Assembly: GCA_031841125.1 (NCBI GenBank) | Contig: CM063113.1 | Coordinates: 17,257,312 to 17,321,311 of the forward strand | Reading direction: 5' to 3' | Length of the DNA: 64,000 nucleotides | Source: Acanthococcus lagerstroemiae | Lineage: Eukaryota; Arthropoda; Insecta; Hemiptera; Eriococcidae | In this document: one piece after another, positions 46,124-59,200 of the stretch | Numbering within the stretch: the stretch's first letter is position 1 | Layout of the letters: each line of letters opens with the position of its first letter | The notes under the pieces: model-generated | Told to the model about the DNA's origin: nothing | What the model saw: only the letters and a program-made list of their open reading frames with translations | Databases searched by the model: none | Program-made: the position numbers and the translations under genes

Positions 46124-46384
46124 GTGTACACGCATATGAGTAGCCTAGAAACAAAACTCACTTTTGCCATTTTACTTCGAGGGCGCAAATCGGCAAAATA
46201 CTGTAAACGGGTGCAGGAATATCTTTGCTGTGTCTGTAAACGTGGAATGTGTATAACATACTCCACGTTCACAGGCATAGCAAAGATATACCTGCACCAG
46301 TGTACAGTATTTTGCCCATTTGCGCCCTCGGAGTGAACTGGCAAAAGTGAGTTTTGATTATAGGCTACTCATGCGCGTGTACAC
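46124..46384. mobile_element. 261-bp palindromic MITE, copy 1
   Basis: The ends are inverted copies (GTGTACACGCATATGAGTAG with CTACTCATGCGCGTGTACAC). Pairing runs almost to the centre, through ACTCACTTTTGCCA, GGGCGCAAAT, GGCAAAATACTGTA and GGGTGCAGGAATATCTTTGC. The inner AACGTGGA(A/G)T pair closes a small loop near 46250. The same design recurs at 57752-57990 in an intron of the TRIM-NHL gene. Confidence 0.85.
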
Positions 46385-47189
46385 ATTAATTATAAGACAA
46401 AAGACAGTTTGTTTTTCAAAATTCGTTTGAAGCTTTATAACAATCAGATTAAGTTTTCTGTAGAATAGATGTACTTACTAAACCCTGAAATTCGATGCGA
46501 AAGGTAAGTGCGTTCAGTATCACTTAGCTATATATAAAGTAGCACAAAAAAATTTATTGCGATGACATTTCGCTAAGTGAAACCTCTTCCAACTGTTGAA
46601 TTTCAGATGGCTAAGCCCCTATATTGGAAAAAAGAAAAGAGAGTACTGCCAATTTTGAGCAAAACTGGTGAAGAACAACTAGCGCCTCAAGGGGGTTGGA
46701 ATTCTCATGGGAATCGACATTGATGTTATGGAATTTAGGCTTCAGTTGAGGGAAAAGAGCCTCCCATACAAGGCCAAAACTTATTTTCTATCTCAAATTG
46801 ATATTTTCAGTACCGCAGAATCCATTCCTGGGTTCCTTTTCTGCCTCCTCCTTACCCTTCGGACTTAACAGGGAGCTCATCTCGAATTATTCCAATTTTC
46901 CCGTTCTTTATATTTGAATCAGAGTGTATATGGGTCGCGGAATTCATCCCTAGTTTTTTCCGGGAAAGTCGAGTTGGTTCCCAAATAATCTAATTGGTTC
47001 CCCAACACCGCATCCCTCCTGGTCGAATTGGTTCCCGTGACCCAAATAGGTCGTAGTCGAATTGGTTCTTGCACTACACCGCATTTTCCTTCCCATTTTA
47101 CACCGACTTGGATGGTCCGTAGGTATGGTTAAAAATGCGATCTAGATACACGATATAAGTAGCAACTGATGCCCAGTATTTCTTCCAGG

Positions 47190-47345
47190 ATGAATTCATG
47201 TCATGCATCCTCGATGACGACCGCCTAGTCAAGTTTGTGGACTCTACGTGGGATTATTATATAAAGGATGATGCAAAATTTCCTCCCACAATGTGGGCAT
47301 CCATGAAAATAGAAGCACGTAAAGTACTACGCCATCGAGGGTAGA
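47190..47345 (+). pseudogene. MULE transposase fragment (plus strand)
   Basis: The peptide DDDRLVKFVDSTWDYYIKDD, then AKFPPTMWA, resembles the part of Mutator-like transposases just before the conserved (T)NNxxE block (F.dYf.dTYI....fpp.lWn). It follows a splice-acceptor-like TTCTTCCAG and ends at a stop. Confidence 0.55.
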
Positions 47346-47466
47346 AATTTAAAACAAACGCGTGTTATAAATTGTAAGTGAGTGTAATTCTTCCAATATG
47401 GAAATCGTCGATTTGTTGCTGTAAACATTTTTCTTTTTCGTTTACCCTAGGGGCCGAATTACTTCC

Positions 47467-47691
47467 TTATTTAATGTAGGTTTCACTTTGGATTGTCTTC
47501 AGTGTGTCGGCTAAATGAAATATGTTAGGGTGAGGTGCATTAAACATTTTATTTAATCTGCTGTGGAATCCCTCGCAAACGTTAGTACTTAGTGCGTTGT
47601 CGACTTGGCGTGAACTCAGCCCACATCGAAGGAGGGAAATCACTATCAAGTGCGACATACGTCTCCAAAATGTAATCAAAAAATTTATCAT
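47467..47691 (-). pseudogene. MULE transposase C-terminal fragment (minus strand)
   Basis: The peptide NALSTNVCEGFHSRLNKMF, then HPNIFHLADTLKTIQSETYI, matches the conserved TTNxCExFHxxLN and HPxIxxFIexLxxIQxxTYxK block of insect MULE/FLYWCH-type transposases. It should follow the plus-strand piece at 47190-47345 in the intact protein, but lies in the opposite orientation. Confidence 0.7.
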
Positions 47692-47920
47692 ATTTTTCGT
47701 CGTCTGGTTTCATGTAGACGTAAGTACATATGCTGCTGAAACGTGCTCATGATTCATCGTACAGTACCTTACAGCACAGTTCTGTGTAGTGCATGCAGCA
47801 CCTGGGAACCAATTCGTTTGGGAACCAACTCGAATACAACCCCCGCGGTGACGGATTTTGCCTAGGAACCAATTCGACTGGCTAAAAGGGTACTTGGGTT
47901 GGGAACCAATTCGACGTCCA

Positions 47921-50761
47921 CCGTTTTTTCTCTCAAATTCTTCAATTCTTCACATTCATATACGTATGAAATCGTGTTATACTGTATATACCTGAATGTC
48001 ATATTAAAGTTTTCTTAGTCGTAGCCCTTCAACATCGGGCACCACTTCGGGTGTTACAAGAACAGGTCAGATTCCCTTTTCTCTCTTCCCCACAGCTATA
48101 TGTAACATGAGTAGTACTGTAAAAGATTCTATAATCTCCTTCATCTGTACCTATGCTTATCAGTTAGCTTATGCTCTGCATGTATGCCACTGCCCTGTAT
48201 CCATAATCCGTAAACCCTTTTTCAGATATAAAGAATGTAGACGTTGATATAATTTAAGATCAGCTACCTGAGGAGCCAGAAATGTCAGAGGATAGGAAGA
48301 AAGGAACTCCCAAATGAACTCAGCGACCCAAAAAACCCTTAGTCTGACAAAAAGCGTGGAAGTCGGAATTATTGAAGATTAGCCCCTTGTAACCCCCATG
48401 GGTAAGAGAGAGGGGGAAAGAACTTTAAGATAAAGCTCTGTGGCCCACAAAACACTTATTCAGACATAAATAATGGGGAAATTTAAATTACATTCAAATA
48501 ATTAGAAATCAGTCCCCTCCCACCGGAGCTCGAAAGAGAAAGGGAAACGAAAAACGATCCCACGATTGGATTCAGCGACTTTGAAAACACCAATGTGAGG
48601 AAGAAAATAATTTTTTGGCTCATGAGAGGCGCTCTCTCAGCTGAAGCTTTTAAATTTAAAAAAAAATCAACGTGAATTCCCATAAGAGCTTAAATCCCAT
48701 TTTCAGGCCCGAGTTATCCTTCACCGAATTCGCTCAACACAGCAGATTTTTTTTTTTTTTTAATATTTGAAACCAATCTGAGAAATTATGATGACAGATT
48801 TTTTTTTTTTTTTTTAATCCTCATCAGGAGTACCTCACCAAGAACAACCCTCGCGTAAATAAACCTTTCAACTATAGAAATAGAATCCTTATAGTTACTG
48901 AGAAATAAATTACAGGTATTTTGGGAACGAAGGTGCGCATTATTTGCTTTTGTAAGTAAAAGTTGAGGAATATTTTTGTAACTTTATAATACTATAATTG
49001 AAAAAATAAACATTTTATTATCCTTTATGTGAAAGTTGCGGAATATTTTAATACTGAATGAAATAGTCCTGGGTAACTGAAATTTTACTTCCCCTTAATT
49101 CTTTGAGCAAAAATCTTGTCAAATAGGAAACTCACTAAATGGAAACAAGTTTTTCTTTTTTGTCAGCGCGCTTATCAAATGAAAATAGTTTTACATGAAT
49201 CTGTATTTGCCTTACTTGTGAAATATTTAAATAAAATAAAATTAACAAGTTTGAAAATTCAAATACCAAAAAAAAAAATTCTTGATCCAACAGAGTACAT
49301 AATATTTCAAAATTTTCATCAATTCGGGGCGTGAAAGCAAACAGTTCAAACTTCAAAATTAAGACGTGGTTTAAGAAACATGTCATTTTTTCTTTTTAGC
49401 TACAGTCAGTCATTGTTTGCAGAAACCTAGGTTTTCTTTGCACTTAGTATTTCAGAGTTCATATCTTCACATTTCTAAAATTACATAATATAATATAGTT
49501 CTTAGTTTTAGCACTTTCTATTTCTAATTTTTTATTAAGTACAATCTAAAAGTTTACACCTTGTACTTCGGAAATAATTGGAAGATTATAAAACCGTGCA
49601 AGCCGCAGCGGTCTTACTGCGTTCCTGTGCTTATTCAGTTCATATTTCGAAGTTCCAATTCCAGAATCTGAATTAAATTCAGGGTTTTCTTTTTCTATAA
49701 TATGTAATAGTTTGTTTACTTTCTCGCATTTTGGAATCTGATTTCTGAATTCAAAAAATATTTCATTTAAGATTTAATTTACACCTTATTATATACCTTA
49801 TTACACGTTTCACAACCGCAGGTTTGCGATGTTTTAAACCAAATTGTTTTAATCATGTTTTAAACATTGGAATTTCGGAATAAAATGGTTTCAACATTTT
49901 CACCGTTTTAAACGTTTTTAAAACAGTATTTTTTATTTTTTTCCCCCCAAATTTGTTTTCTGGACAAAAGGAACGCTACTTCTTAACGAATTTTCATGAC
50001 CATTGCCAATTTTTGTAGCGGATATGGTTTATGTTGGTAAAAAAAATGGAATATCTTGTCAGTATTGGTCGCCTAGAACAAAACTCTGAAACTTTAATAA
50101 TTAAATTGTTCAAGATTTGTTTGCTTGTTTCTCTTCTTAGTTTTCATTGTTTTCAACATTCTTCTTCAATGACATATACTGGTAAACGGATTCTGAAAAA
50201 TATGTTCTGCATGTTTTTTTTATGTTGAAGTAGAAGGAATAGCTATGTTATTTTTATGATTCCTTCATAGAATTTCAAGAAGAATGAGCCACACACGCCA
50301 CACTTAATCGAGCATAATGATATCTTAATATATTGTATGTTTTGCCATATTTTCTGCTTTTCTAGAGTATTATTTAAGAATATTTGGCCAATTTCCACAA
50401 TTTTTGCGGAATATTTCCAATTTTCTTCAATATTGCACTACATATTTTTGTCTTCTAAGAAGATACAACTGCAAAAACTGCAACTTTTTTACAAACCAAA
50501 AAATTAAAAATCCGCAAAGTTTACCTTACATGTTTTCTACGCGTAAAATACCAGGTAAAATACATGGTAGAAAACTGAAGTTTTTTACGTTGTCTGTAAA
50601 ATATGTAAGAAACTGTAATACTCGAAAAACCAGCAGTGGGCAGATATGCTCGCATGCCACTTTATGTTTTTGACAATGTTTTCTACGTTTTTTTACGTAT
50701 TTTACGTCAGTTACCTTTTTTTTACATTGTTTTTACACTGAAACGTAAAAAACTGCTCTTT
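47921..50761. other. intergenic, no gene recognised
   Basis: Around 48300-48620 three degenerate units of about 130 bases share an AGCGAC...AAAAC(A/C)C core. The rest is AT-rich with long T runs and no recognisable coding content. Confidence 0.4.
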
Positions 50762-50769
50762 GCGCGTAG

Positions 50770-51226
50770 GCAGAGGTGCTTAATTGGCTAAAAATAACAG
50801 CTGAAACTAATTTTTCTTATTAATGGGCTTCGGTTAGTGGGTAATGGCTATAAGACGCTGATTGGCTAGCTAATGGCTAGCTAATGGCTAATAACTAATC
50901 CACATTTTCGGTAAAAATAAAATAGGTGAAGTGGTAACTTAGTTCCAATTCTCTCCCCCCCCCCCTCCCACCCCCAATTCTGAGTTTGAGTTTGACCAAG
51001 CTTGCAGTTCCAATCCAAAAAACGAAAATCCACCGAAAAGGAATAGGAAAAAAATTAGCAAAATGAAATCAGCCATTAGCTTTCGAATTTTCATTGGCTG
51101 ATGGCTAGCTAATGGCGTAATGGCTAAAAAATTTTCAATTGGCTAGCAAACGGCTGGCTAAAAATCTCATAAAAACTAAAAGCTGATGGCTAACAGCTAA
51201 TGGCTAATGGCTAGCTAAGCACCTCT
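50770..51226. mobile_element. hAT-type MITE with 8-bp duplication GCGCGTAG
   Basis: The direct repeat GCGCGTAG flanks the element at 50762-50769 and 51227-51234. The ends are AGAGGTGCTTA and TAAGCACCTCT. Inside, TGGCTA/TAGCTAATGGC words recur more than a dozen times in both halves, as expected for subterminal transposase-binding repeats. An 8-bp duplication with a (C)AGAGGTGC terminus is diagnostic of hAT elements. No transposase. Confidence 0.85.
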
Positions 51227-51239
51227 GCGCGTAGAGGCC

Positions 51240-51600
51240 ATGGATGTGGAAGCCGAACGATACAGATTCCGCTTCCGGGTTTTAGCCTCTAATTCTCATC
51301 TAGCTTCTCGTTTCTAGCATCCAGCTTCAGTATATGAACTTCTAACTTCCAATTTTTCCTTGGCTTCCGGCTTTTCTCTCTCTCTTTCTCTTCTACTTTT
51401 TTAGATCGAAAAACATAAAAACTTATTTTCACAAAATTGTAAGAAGCCGATTGAAAGCTGAAAAACTTTTAGCTTCCGCTTCTGGCTTCTCAAAATTATC
51501 CTAACTATAAAACTGCAAAAACTTTCAGCTTCTGACTTCCAGCTACCGGCTTCTCCGCATCTCTGGCTCTGGTAGTGGTATGGCGGCTCTAAGAGGAGGT
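51240..51600. repeat. degenerate AGCTTC(C/T)GGCTTCT repeats
   Basis: Variants of a CTTCCGGCTTCT word recur many times in about 350 bases directly to the right of the hAT MITE. Possibly another, older MITE with similar internal architecture; its ends were not resolved. Confidence 0.45.
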
Positions 51601-51771
51601 ATAACAGCAGTAGCATATCTAGGATGAAATCATTGGGGATGGGGGAGGGGTTTGACTTTTGATTTTGAGGGTACAGTTAAAGAAAAACCAATAAGGGTTT
51701 TCATACTTTTTAGAGCTTTTTTTGGCCATGGGGGGGGGTTGAACCCGAATCCCCTCCTTAAATACACCACT

Positions 51772-51883
51772 GTATAACAGACAGTCATTTTGATTGCAAC
51801 TTGCAAGAAATATTCGTGTTGAGATGTTGAGAATGAGAAATTGTATACATGCTTTTCTTGCAATCAAAATGGCTATCCGTTAT
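51772..51883. mobile_element. 112-bp inverted-repeat element
   Basis: GTATAACAGACAGTCATTTT followed by GATTGCAA on the left pairs with TTGCAATCAAAATGGCTATC followed by CGTTATAC on the right. No coding content. Confidence 0.65.
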
Positions 51884-52087
51884 ACCTCCCTTTGGAACCG
51901 CCTTAATAGAGGCAAGCACAATGGCAGAATATAGAACACTAAGTGTATTCAGTGTTTGCCCGCGAAAAAAGACTTTTTGCTCAATCACTTTAGGACCTTT
52001 TTTCTTTGCATATTGACCGGATCTATTCTTCAATCTCGGTATATTTGGATATTGGATTGATTTTGCGTCAGTGATCTTCTGAACATA

Positions 52088-52206
52088 GGCTGGTATTCCA
52101 TAACAAAGTGCGACGAGGTACACGCGCCCTCCCATAAGAAGGATCGTACAAGTGCGATTGTACCTCGTGCACTTTGTTAGTGCTTAGTCTTAGTGGAATA
52201 CCAGCC
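52088..52206. mobile_element. 119-bp fold-back, GGCTGGTATTCCA ends
   Basis: GGCTGGTATTCCA(T)AACAAAGTGC on the left pairs with GCACTTTGTTA and TGGAATACCAGCC on the right, and the inner ACGAGGTAC pairs with GTACCTCGT. A short loop separates the arms. Confidence 0.75.
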
Positions 52207-53252
52207 CTGAACGCAGAAAACTTCCTGTGACTGATAAGATCCTCAGATTGCGCGCGAATTGTGCGATTTTAGATATTTACGTTCGCACTTCGCAAGCAGA
52301 CAAGCTGAGAGGCCGAGACAAGCACTTGAATCGGATTCATCAAAAATGATTCGGAGGAATCGGATGCGTGTCTGTGAATCGGATTCGAAAGGAATCGTTC
52401 AGAATCAAATTCTTTATGCTGGCCGAAAACACAGCCATGCATGAACCCCAAAACAAAACACTTTTTTCGATGCGCCCTCTGCAGGTGGAAACTTTAGCTT
52501 TTCATGTTTATGAGTTCTAACGCCAGCAAAAATCGTTAAAACATTTTGGTTGATGAAATTAAAATTACACAAGGTCACATTTTTTCTTCTTTTAGTTTCT
52601 TCAATCGCGAGTATTAAGAAATTTTGACGGCCTATGTAAACTTACCATATATTCGTATTATTATGTGTTCGCGCCATTTGGCGAAGTTATTTTTTACTTG
52701 TTATTTGAGCGTTACAGTATTCTCTTTTTAGTCCTAGATTTAAGTTTCTACCGTTTCAACGTGCTCATTTCACTGTTAAACCATCTGTGTGGTGTCGACA
52801 ACACAATATTGGAATCCGGGTATCGATAGAACCTCAAAACGGTCGAAGGCATGTTCTGTCATTAATGAAGTAAGTCCGCAATTACTTTAATTTGCTGTCC
52901 AAGTGTGGTCATCACGTGTGTCGAAAATAGTAGTTGACACGTGAATTCGATTACTTCGCGTTGATGTCGGTATTCCGTATTTCTCCGCTTAATGCCACAT
53001 ATTCTCGCGCACCCTTTGCATACAAATCGCCGTTTTCAAATTTTTCCGGTGCCCGATTAGCATTGTCCGGCCTCATTAGCTTGGGTGCATTCTGGCGGGC
53101 ACTCGTGTTCATGATGATTGATGGTTACCGTTAACTAGTTTGAAGTACAATTTGCATCCGATCGTGAGTTTAAACGTAGTCTAGTTCGGTACTTGAATCT
53201 GGGATAATTATTATAATACGTGTGTTAATTTGACATTTTCTTTTGTTTACAG
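52207..53252. promoter_or_regulatory. upstream region of the TRIM-NHL gene
   Basis: The first coding exon begins after an acceptor at 53251-53252, so at least one non-coding 5' exon must lie upstream. A donor-like AA|GTAAGT at about 52869-52870 is a candidate end of such an exon. No core promoter element is certain. Confidence 0.35.
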
Positions 53253-53280
53253 TGCTATCCTGGATACACTGACTGTCATT

Positions 53281-56200
53281 ATGCCGATTTCGAAGTCCGA
53301 AGAGGAAGTAGAAGAACTGTGTGGAAGTTTCAACGATACTAGTCTGAACGGCAGATTGATAGATGATTCTAGTCTTAGCGGTGATCAAGAAGAATTCGTA
53401 TGTTCCATTTGCAAGTAAGTAGAGGAAAGCTAAGAATGGATGTTGGGCGGGAATACAACAATGCGACTGAGTACGCAGCTGCTCCTCCGACTGTCGATAG
53501 TTTTGCGAATGTATCACGATCACCTGTGAACCTGAAATGGGAAAACAGTTTTGGGCGACCTCTAACCGTGTGTTTTATAATTTCCAGCGAGTCTTACTGC
53601 TCTCCTCCTCGTGTGCTGTCATGCCTGCACGTATTTTGCGAAAATTGTCTCAACAAATTATTCGATGATTGTACGGAATTGTGCGATGGGGAGAAAAGCA
53701 TACGCTGCACTCTCTGTAACCAAGTTACCAATGTAAGTATTCATTTGTGTTTCACCGCTGGTAATGTCTATATACTTCAGAAGACCTCGTGTCACGTGTT
53801 ACAATGTTTATTATACTTCGACGGCGGTCACTAACGAAGTTCATCTCGCAGACGCAGATACAGGGAGCATCATCACTGCCCTGCGACTACGTATTAATGA
53901 ATTTATTCGAAATGGGAGCTATCAATTCTTCTTCGTTACTGTGCACTAGCTGTAAAGCTAAAGAAAAAGCGGTGGCGCGGTGTGCGGACTGTCCTCATTT
54001 TCTGTGTCCAAACTGTAATACGGCTCATCAGGTTAGATTCTGCGCATCGAATCGTATGTTTTGGTTTACGAATTTGCAACGGAAACTTATGTTTGCCGTT
54101 ATTGCGATTTCAAATTTTGATTTCATGAATATATAACTGGGAGAACGTTTACCGCTGTGCTTGTATGCAAAAATGCAGTTGAAGATCATACGTTAAATTT
54201 ATAGCTAGCCTTACGTTCTTAACTTTTCTGTTCGTTTCAGTACATGAGATGTTTTGAAAATCATTACGTGGTATCGCTGGAGGAAATGCGAGAATCGAGC
54301 GAGAAATTGCCGTTTCATAAACCGATTTACTGTACTCCGCATAAACAAAAGATACAGTTTTATTGTAGCACGTGTCAGGTAAGCTTATAGTTCGTATTTT
54401 CGGGCACCCTGAGGCCACCAAACGTGTTCGTATCTCTTAGTTTGACAGATCAGCGATTATTGCTTCACTTTGCTCATTTGAAATTGTATTTTAATTCGGC
54501 AGGAAGCGATTTGTGCTGAGTGCGCAAACAACGAGCATAAACCACTGTTACACTCGTGCGATAAGTTGAGTACTGTTAGTGTGGAAGTGCGTCAGAAACT
54601 GGAAAGCTTGATGGCCGAGACTAAACAGAAGTTGGACGAATATATGCAGACAAACGCAGATCTAGAGAACGCGCTGAGTGATCTACAAGTGCAGCATGAC
54701 AATGCGAAAGACCTTATCAATGAGACTTTTCAGGTATTTCTGACGTCGCTGCAGTTTTTGACGGACAACATTTCTAATCAATTGAACGGTCGTAAATATA
54801 TAGCAGAACTTCGTTCGAATATTATTTAATCTAGAAAATCCGATTGTTTTGCAGAGTTACAAAGCAATTCTAGAGAAGTGTCGAGATGAGGCGTTGGAAG
54901 ACTTGGGTAAAATTCATACTCATCAAGAACTGAAAGTTATGGACGCTATGCAAAAGTACGTATATAGATGATGTCTTATCTGTGTTACTTCCTTTCTATT
55001 TTCACGGATCTTATCTCGTGGTATGATACGTAACTGAAACAAATGAGCCGTACCATTACACCGCTGATAAGTACAGTATTTATTCTAAACTTGGGAGCGA
55101 AAGAGCCATTTTTATCATGTAGTATATTCGTGTCAAGTGTGCAGAATATGAAGGTCTTATTCTGGAAACGAAGTGTAATAGGTATTTACTGTGAAGGGAA
55201 ATCTGAATGTATACGAGTCAGTATATTTGTGTGAGAACTTCAACTTAGACTCATTCTGGGAACAAATTGTGAATTGTTCGTAAATCAGATTGACTGAACA
55301 TTTGTGGTGAGTGAAGAGATGAGAGACTTATACGGGAATGTGTGAGTTCCTAGTTAGAGTAAACTTTGACTTGATTCTTCGTTTCCCAGTGATGATCACT
55401 AATATTGAAATTTTTGGAATTGATTGGAGTCATCACCGCCTGGCCACTTTGTAGCCCAGCTTGCTTAGTATCTGTGTAACTAGGTACCTGTCTCACTTGT
55501 GTATCTGCGTGAGTTACTGGCTAATTTGTCATTGTGTCTGTATTGGTAATGAAATTAGAGTGAAGAGAGGAAAGTTGGGTTCTCAGTATGGTGGGAAGAC
55601 TGGGCTGCCTGTTGCCTAGCTGGCTGTCTCGAATTGTAGCTTGTCAGCTTGGCTTTCTGACTATCATTCCGACTAAATCAATACTGGATTTACTTTCGGA
55701 AGGCAAGGTGATACATGTATTTTCAGACGATTTGCCTAAAATAGCTAAATAGTTGTGAGAAATATCCGAAAATACAGAAATGATGGACGTATAGCCGATG
55801 AAAATGGATAATTGACGGAAAAGTAGATCTTTTTGATTTTTGATCTTTAGTTCAAGATTTTTGTAATCTTTACAATCTATCATGATCATCATCAGAAGTT
55901 CTCGATCACGAATGGAACGATTCCAGATCATGATCCGTCTGTTCTTTAGATAAACTGATCTTTACCATGCCTGCAGGAAAATGAACGTGATATTGTTTTG
56001 GACTGATGTTTTTCGGATCGTGAATATTAGTTCTTGTCTCTTTCCCCCCCCCCCTCGCTATTAAGGGATGGGATCGCTCTTACTTGGGTGGATATCGGGG
56101 TAAAATACCTTCGCCAATTCGAATTTTAGATAAGCAACTTGTTCGGTGTTTTTTGTCGCTGGCAAAAAGGGTGAACACATGTGTAGTTCCCAAGTTCTCC

Positions 56201-59200
56201 GGAAACCCTCCTCAAAAGAATCATATTTTAAAAGATACTCAAAATTGCGCAGGAGTATTTTTCCGAACGAAAGTAAAAATAATGAATTTTCTATCGGAAT
56301 AATCAACAATGCTGAACAGAAAGAAGTTGCCGTAAGTCAGAGAATGCCCTCCTTCCAAAGTTTCCCAATAATCCCCCATTTGTGATTTTCGAATCTGATA
56401 AACACCCTGAAATAGTAGCCATAATTTTTGGTAAGAGATTAGCAACTGCTTGAAAATCTGACGTTCACTGTTCAGGTAAACTTGAGCGTTGTCGTTTCAA
56501 GTCGAGCATTAAAATGGAGACGCTGTCATGCTTAGATTTTAGGAGTTTTAGAAATTCAGGAAATTCAAATTCCCCTGTTCTCATTTATGACATTGCACTG
56601 AAGTTCAACCAAATCCCGCATAATATTGGAACAATTTTCTAAAAAAAAAAAATTTGGATCTTTTCTTCTGTATGGGAGGATAACGGATGGATCCCCTTCA
56701 AGATTCAGCCAACTTGGGAAATTGACTATTTGCCAGACCCCAAAACAGTCAGCTTGCTAACCTACAAAACAGACGGTCAAGGGGACCAGCAGACAGAAAA
56801 ATACACTGGTGGACAAACGGACTGGCAGCTATTTCTCCCTTTCCGCTTAGTGAAAATGAGGCCAAAGATCGGAGTACCGAAATCTCCACTACTCTGTATC
56901 CTATGTCTAATATGTTTTCATATCTATACCTGGCATATTCTGAACCTAGATTTCTGATTGTATGTACTTAATTCATGTCTGCGTCTGTCTAGTTGTGTGG
57001 CTCGGCCTGCCAGCTCTGAGAGAGCTGATATAAGTGAAACAAATGTCTGTATTATAGTCGGGTCATAATGCAGCGAGGAGGCAAAGCCCTCGTGCACATA
57101 TTTTCATCCTAGTAGTCCTCTACCTTGAAACATGTGACCGTCTGAGGGCTTCTATAATCCGGTTCAATATTTCGAGTGTTAAGAGTCATGTGAATGACCA
57201 TTGAGCTTCGCATAGTTCTACATGTTCAATAGTGTGACTAACCGTCCACCAGATTCTAATTTTTCATCAATAATGTATCTGCTTCTGTTACAGCATGGAG
57301 AAGAAAATGGACAAGATCGAGTATGCCTGTAATTTTACGACACGTATTCTGGACAATGGTAGTGACGGTGAAATCTTGATGTTGAAACAAGTTATAGCAA
57401 CCCAGTTGAAGGCTCTAGCTGAGAAAAAAATCGCGAAACCTAATTATTCTACATCTTTAGAGTTTATTACAAATTTGGACAAATTTCAAAGCGCTGCAAA
57501 GGTAATGTCATATTACTGTTACCAAACGGCTTATTTTGGCAATGTATACGTTGATCAGCAATATTTGTTCACGAAGTCGATACAACTGATGCCAAATTTT
57601 GCCCCTCAAGAACGATTTTGTAATCTCAGAATACCTGAAATAACAGCGAGGCAAATAACCCGTGAGCCGTGCACTTTCATCTGTAACCACCGAAAGCAGA
57701 TGGTTTTGATTCCAGAAAGTGTGTAGAAAAAAATATTGATGAGAGAATGAAGAGGTTAGAATCAACACCGACTCACGCCATTTTATTCCAAGTGCGCAAA
57801 TAGGCAAAATACTGTACACGGGTGCAGGAATATTGCTTGCTGCGCCTGTGAAAGTGAAGTATGTGATACATACAGCACATTCATAGACGCAGCAAAGATT
57901 CCTGCACCCATATACAGTATTTTGCCTATTTGCACACTTGGAATAAAATGGTAAAATTCGGTTTTGATTTCAACTTCTCCATATGTCTGTGCTTACATAG
58001 TGTTTCATACTAAGTTTATTAGAACTGGTTGTGGTGACCCATGAAACTGATGAGAGAAATTTAGTAGTTATTTTGCCGAATGGAATTGAATTTCATCACG
58101 TGCTAAATTTCCCAATATTGAAAATGGGTGGGTTGTGTTGTTTTTCAGTTGAATACGAGGGGTCGTGTGAGTTTTAACTCGCAGTATTTTGTCTTGGTAC
58201 ATGTGCGTCTGAAAATCAGAAACATGATTAGAAGTCACAGTTGATATTTTTTGATAAATACATGAAAATTTACATAGATGAGTTGCCTACCTTGAAAAAT
58301 TGAAAGGATCTGCTTATTTCACTTCAGCCGAATGGTATGAAAACTTGATCACATGGTCAAAGCACTGTAATATACTAGTCGTTTGGGCCTATTGTTTAGT
58401 ATGTGAATTGGAAGGATTTTGAGGTGTTGATAGCAAATTACGTTCCTTGAAAAACTGAAAGGGCAAACTATTGCACTCTTGCTGAATGGTATAAAAGGTA
58501 ATCACATTGATATTTTAAACGCAGCATAGCATTACAGTTACTACCTGCCGTGCGTATTAAAAGGGCTACGCGGATTCAGATTTTCATTATCTGTCCACAT
58601 GTAGATTCCAGCAAGATAGGAAGTAGCGATACTTTCCTCCTAAGCAGTTGGCATTTCGCTTGTGTAAAAGATTAAAAAGATGGCACGAGTTTCAGTGTTG
58701 GCTCTTCTGTGTTCTCAAGTTTTCTTCTTCCTAGTATATCCCCATAAGTAACATGGATATTCTTCGCGAATCAAAAACGGAATATCTTACATTCAGCTGT
58801 ATTTATCGATAGCAATTAAGTAAACCCTTTATATTGTTAAAAGATGAATTCCCATTAATTACCAGCCAAAATCCCCTGGAAGCCCTAAACGTATACGAGT
58901 GCCGGTGAGTGGATGAGGAGGGGAGGTAGTTGAACCACGAAGTCTTTTGCTGTGGAAGAAGTGATATATTGGGACTTGAACTTAAATTGCATAATATGTT
59001 CATTGTACTCTTATCACTTTGAAGTGATTACTGATTAGATCACCCCAAACTGATAACAATACCCGCAAAAAGGTTTACCTGTGGTAGCGCTACATAGGTG
59101 AGGTTTAAACCTCAATTGTGCATTTGTTTTACTAAATGCGAAATGATGTGAAGAGGTTGGATCAGCTTATAATTGGGCGTATTCCTTTCAGAAATCCTTC

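Larger units (their letters stand above)
46965..47920. mobile_element. MULE-like element remnant with clustered subterminal motifs
   Basis: The 15-mer GTCGAATTGGTTCCC or a variant occurs four times on the left (46968, 46989, 47022, 47055). Its reverse complement occurs four times on the right (47804, 47820, 47864, 47901). Between them lie two pieces of a MULE-type transposase, one on each strand. The opposed motif arrays define a DNA transposon whose inside has been partly inverted. Confidence 0.75.

Noticed and set aside
53230..53949. longer single-frame ORFs over the TRIM-NHL first exons
   Set aside because: They include intron sequence; the spliced model with GT/AG junctions gives a complete RING and B-box and keeps frame throughout.
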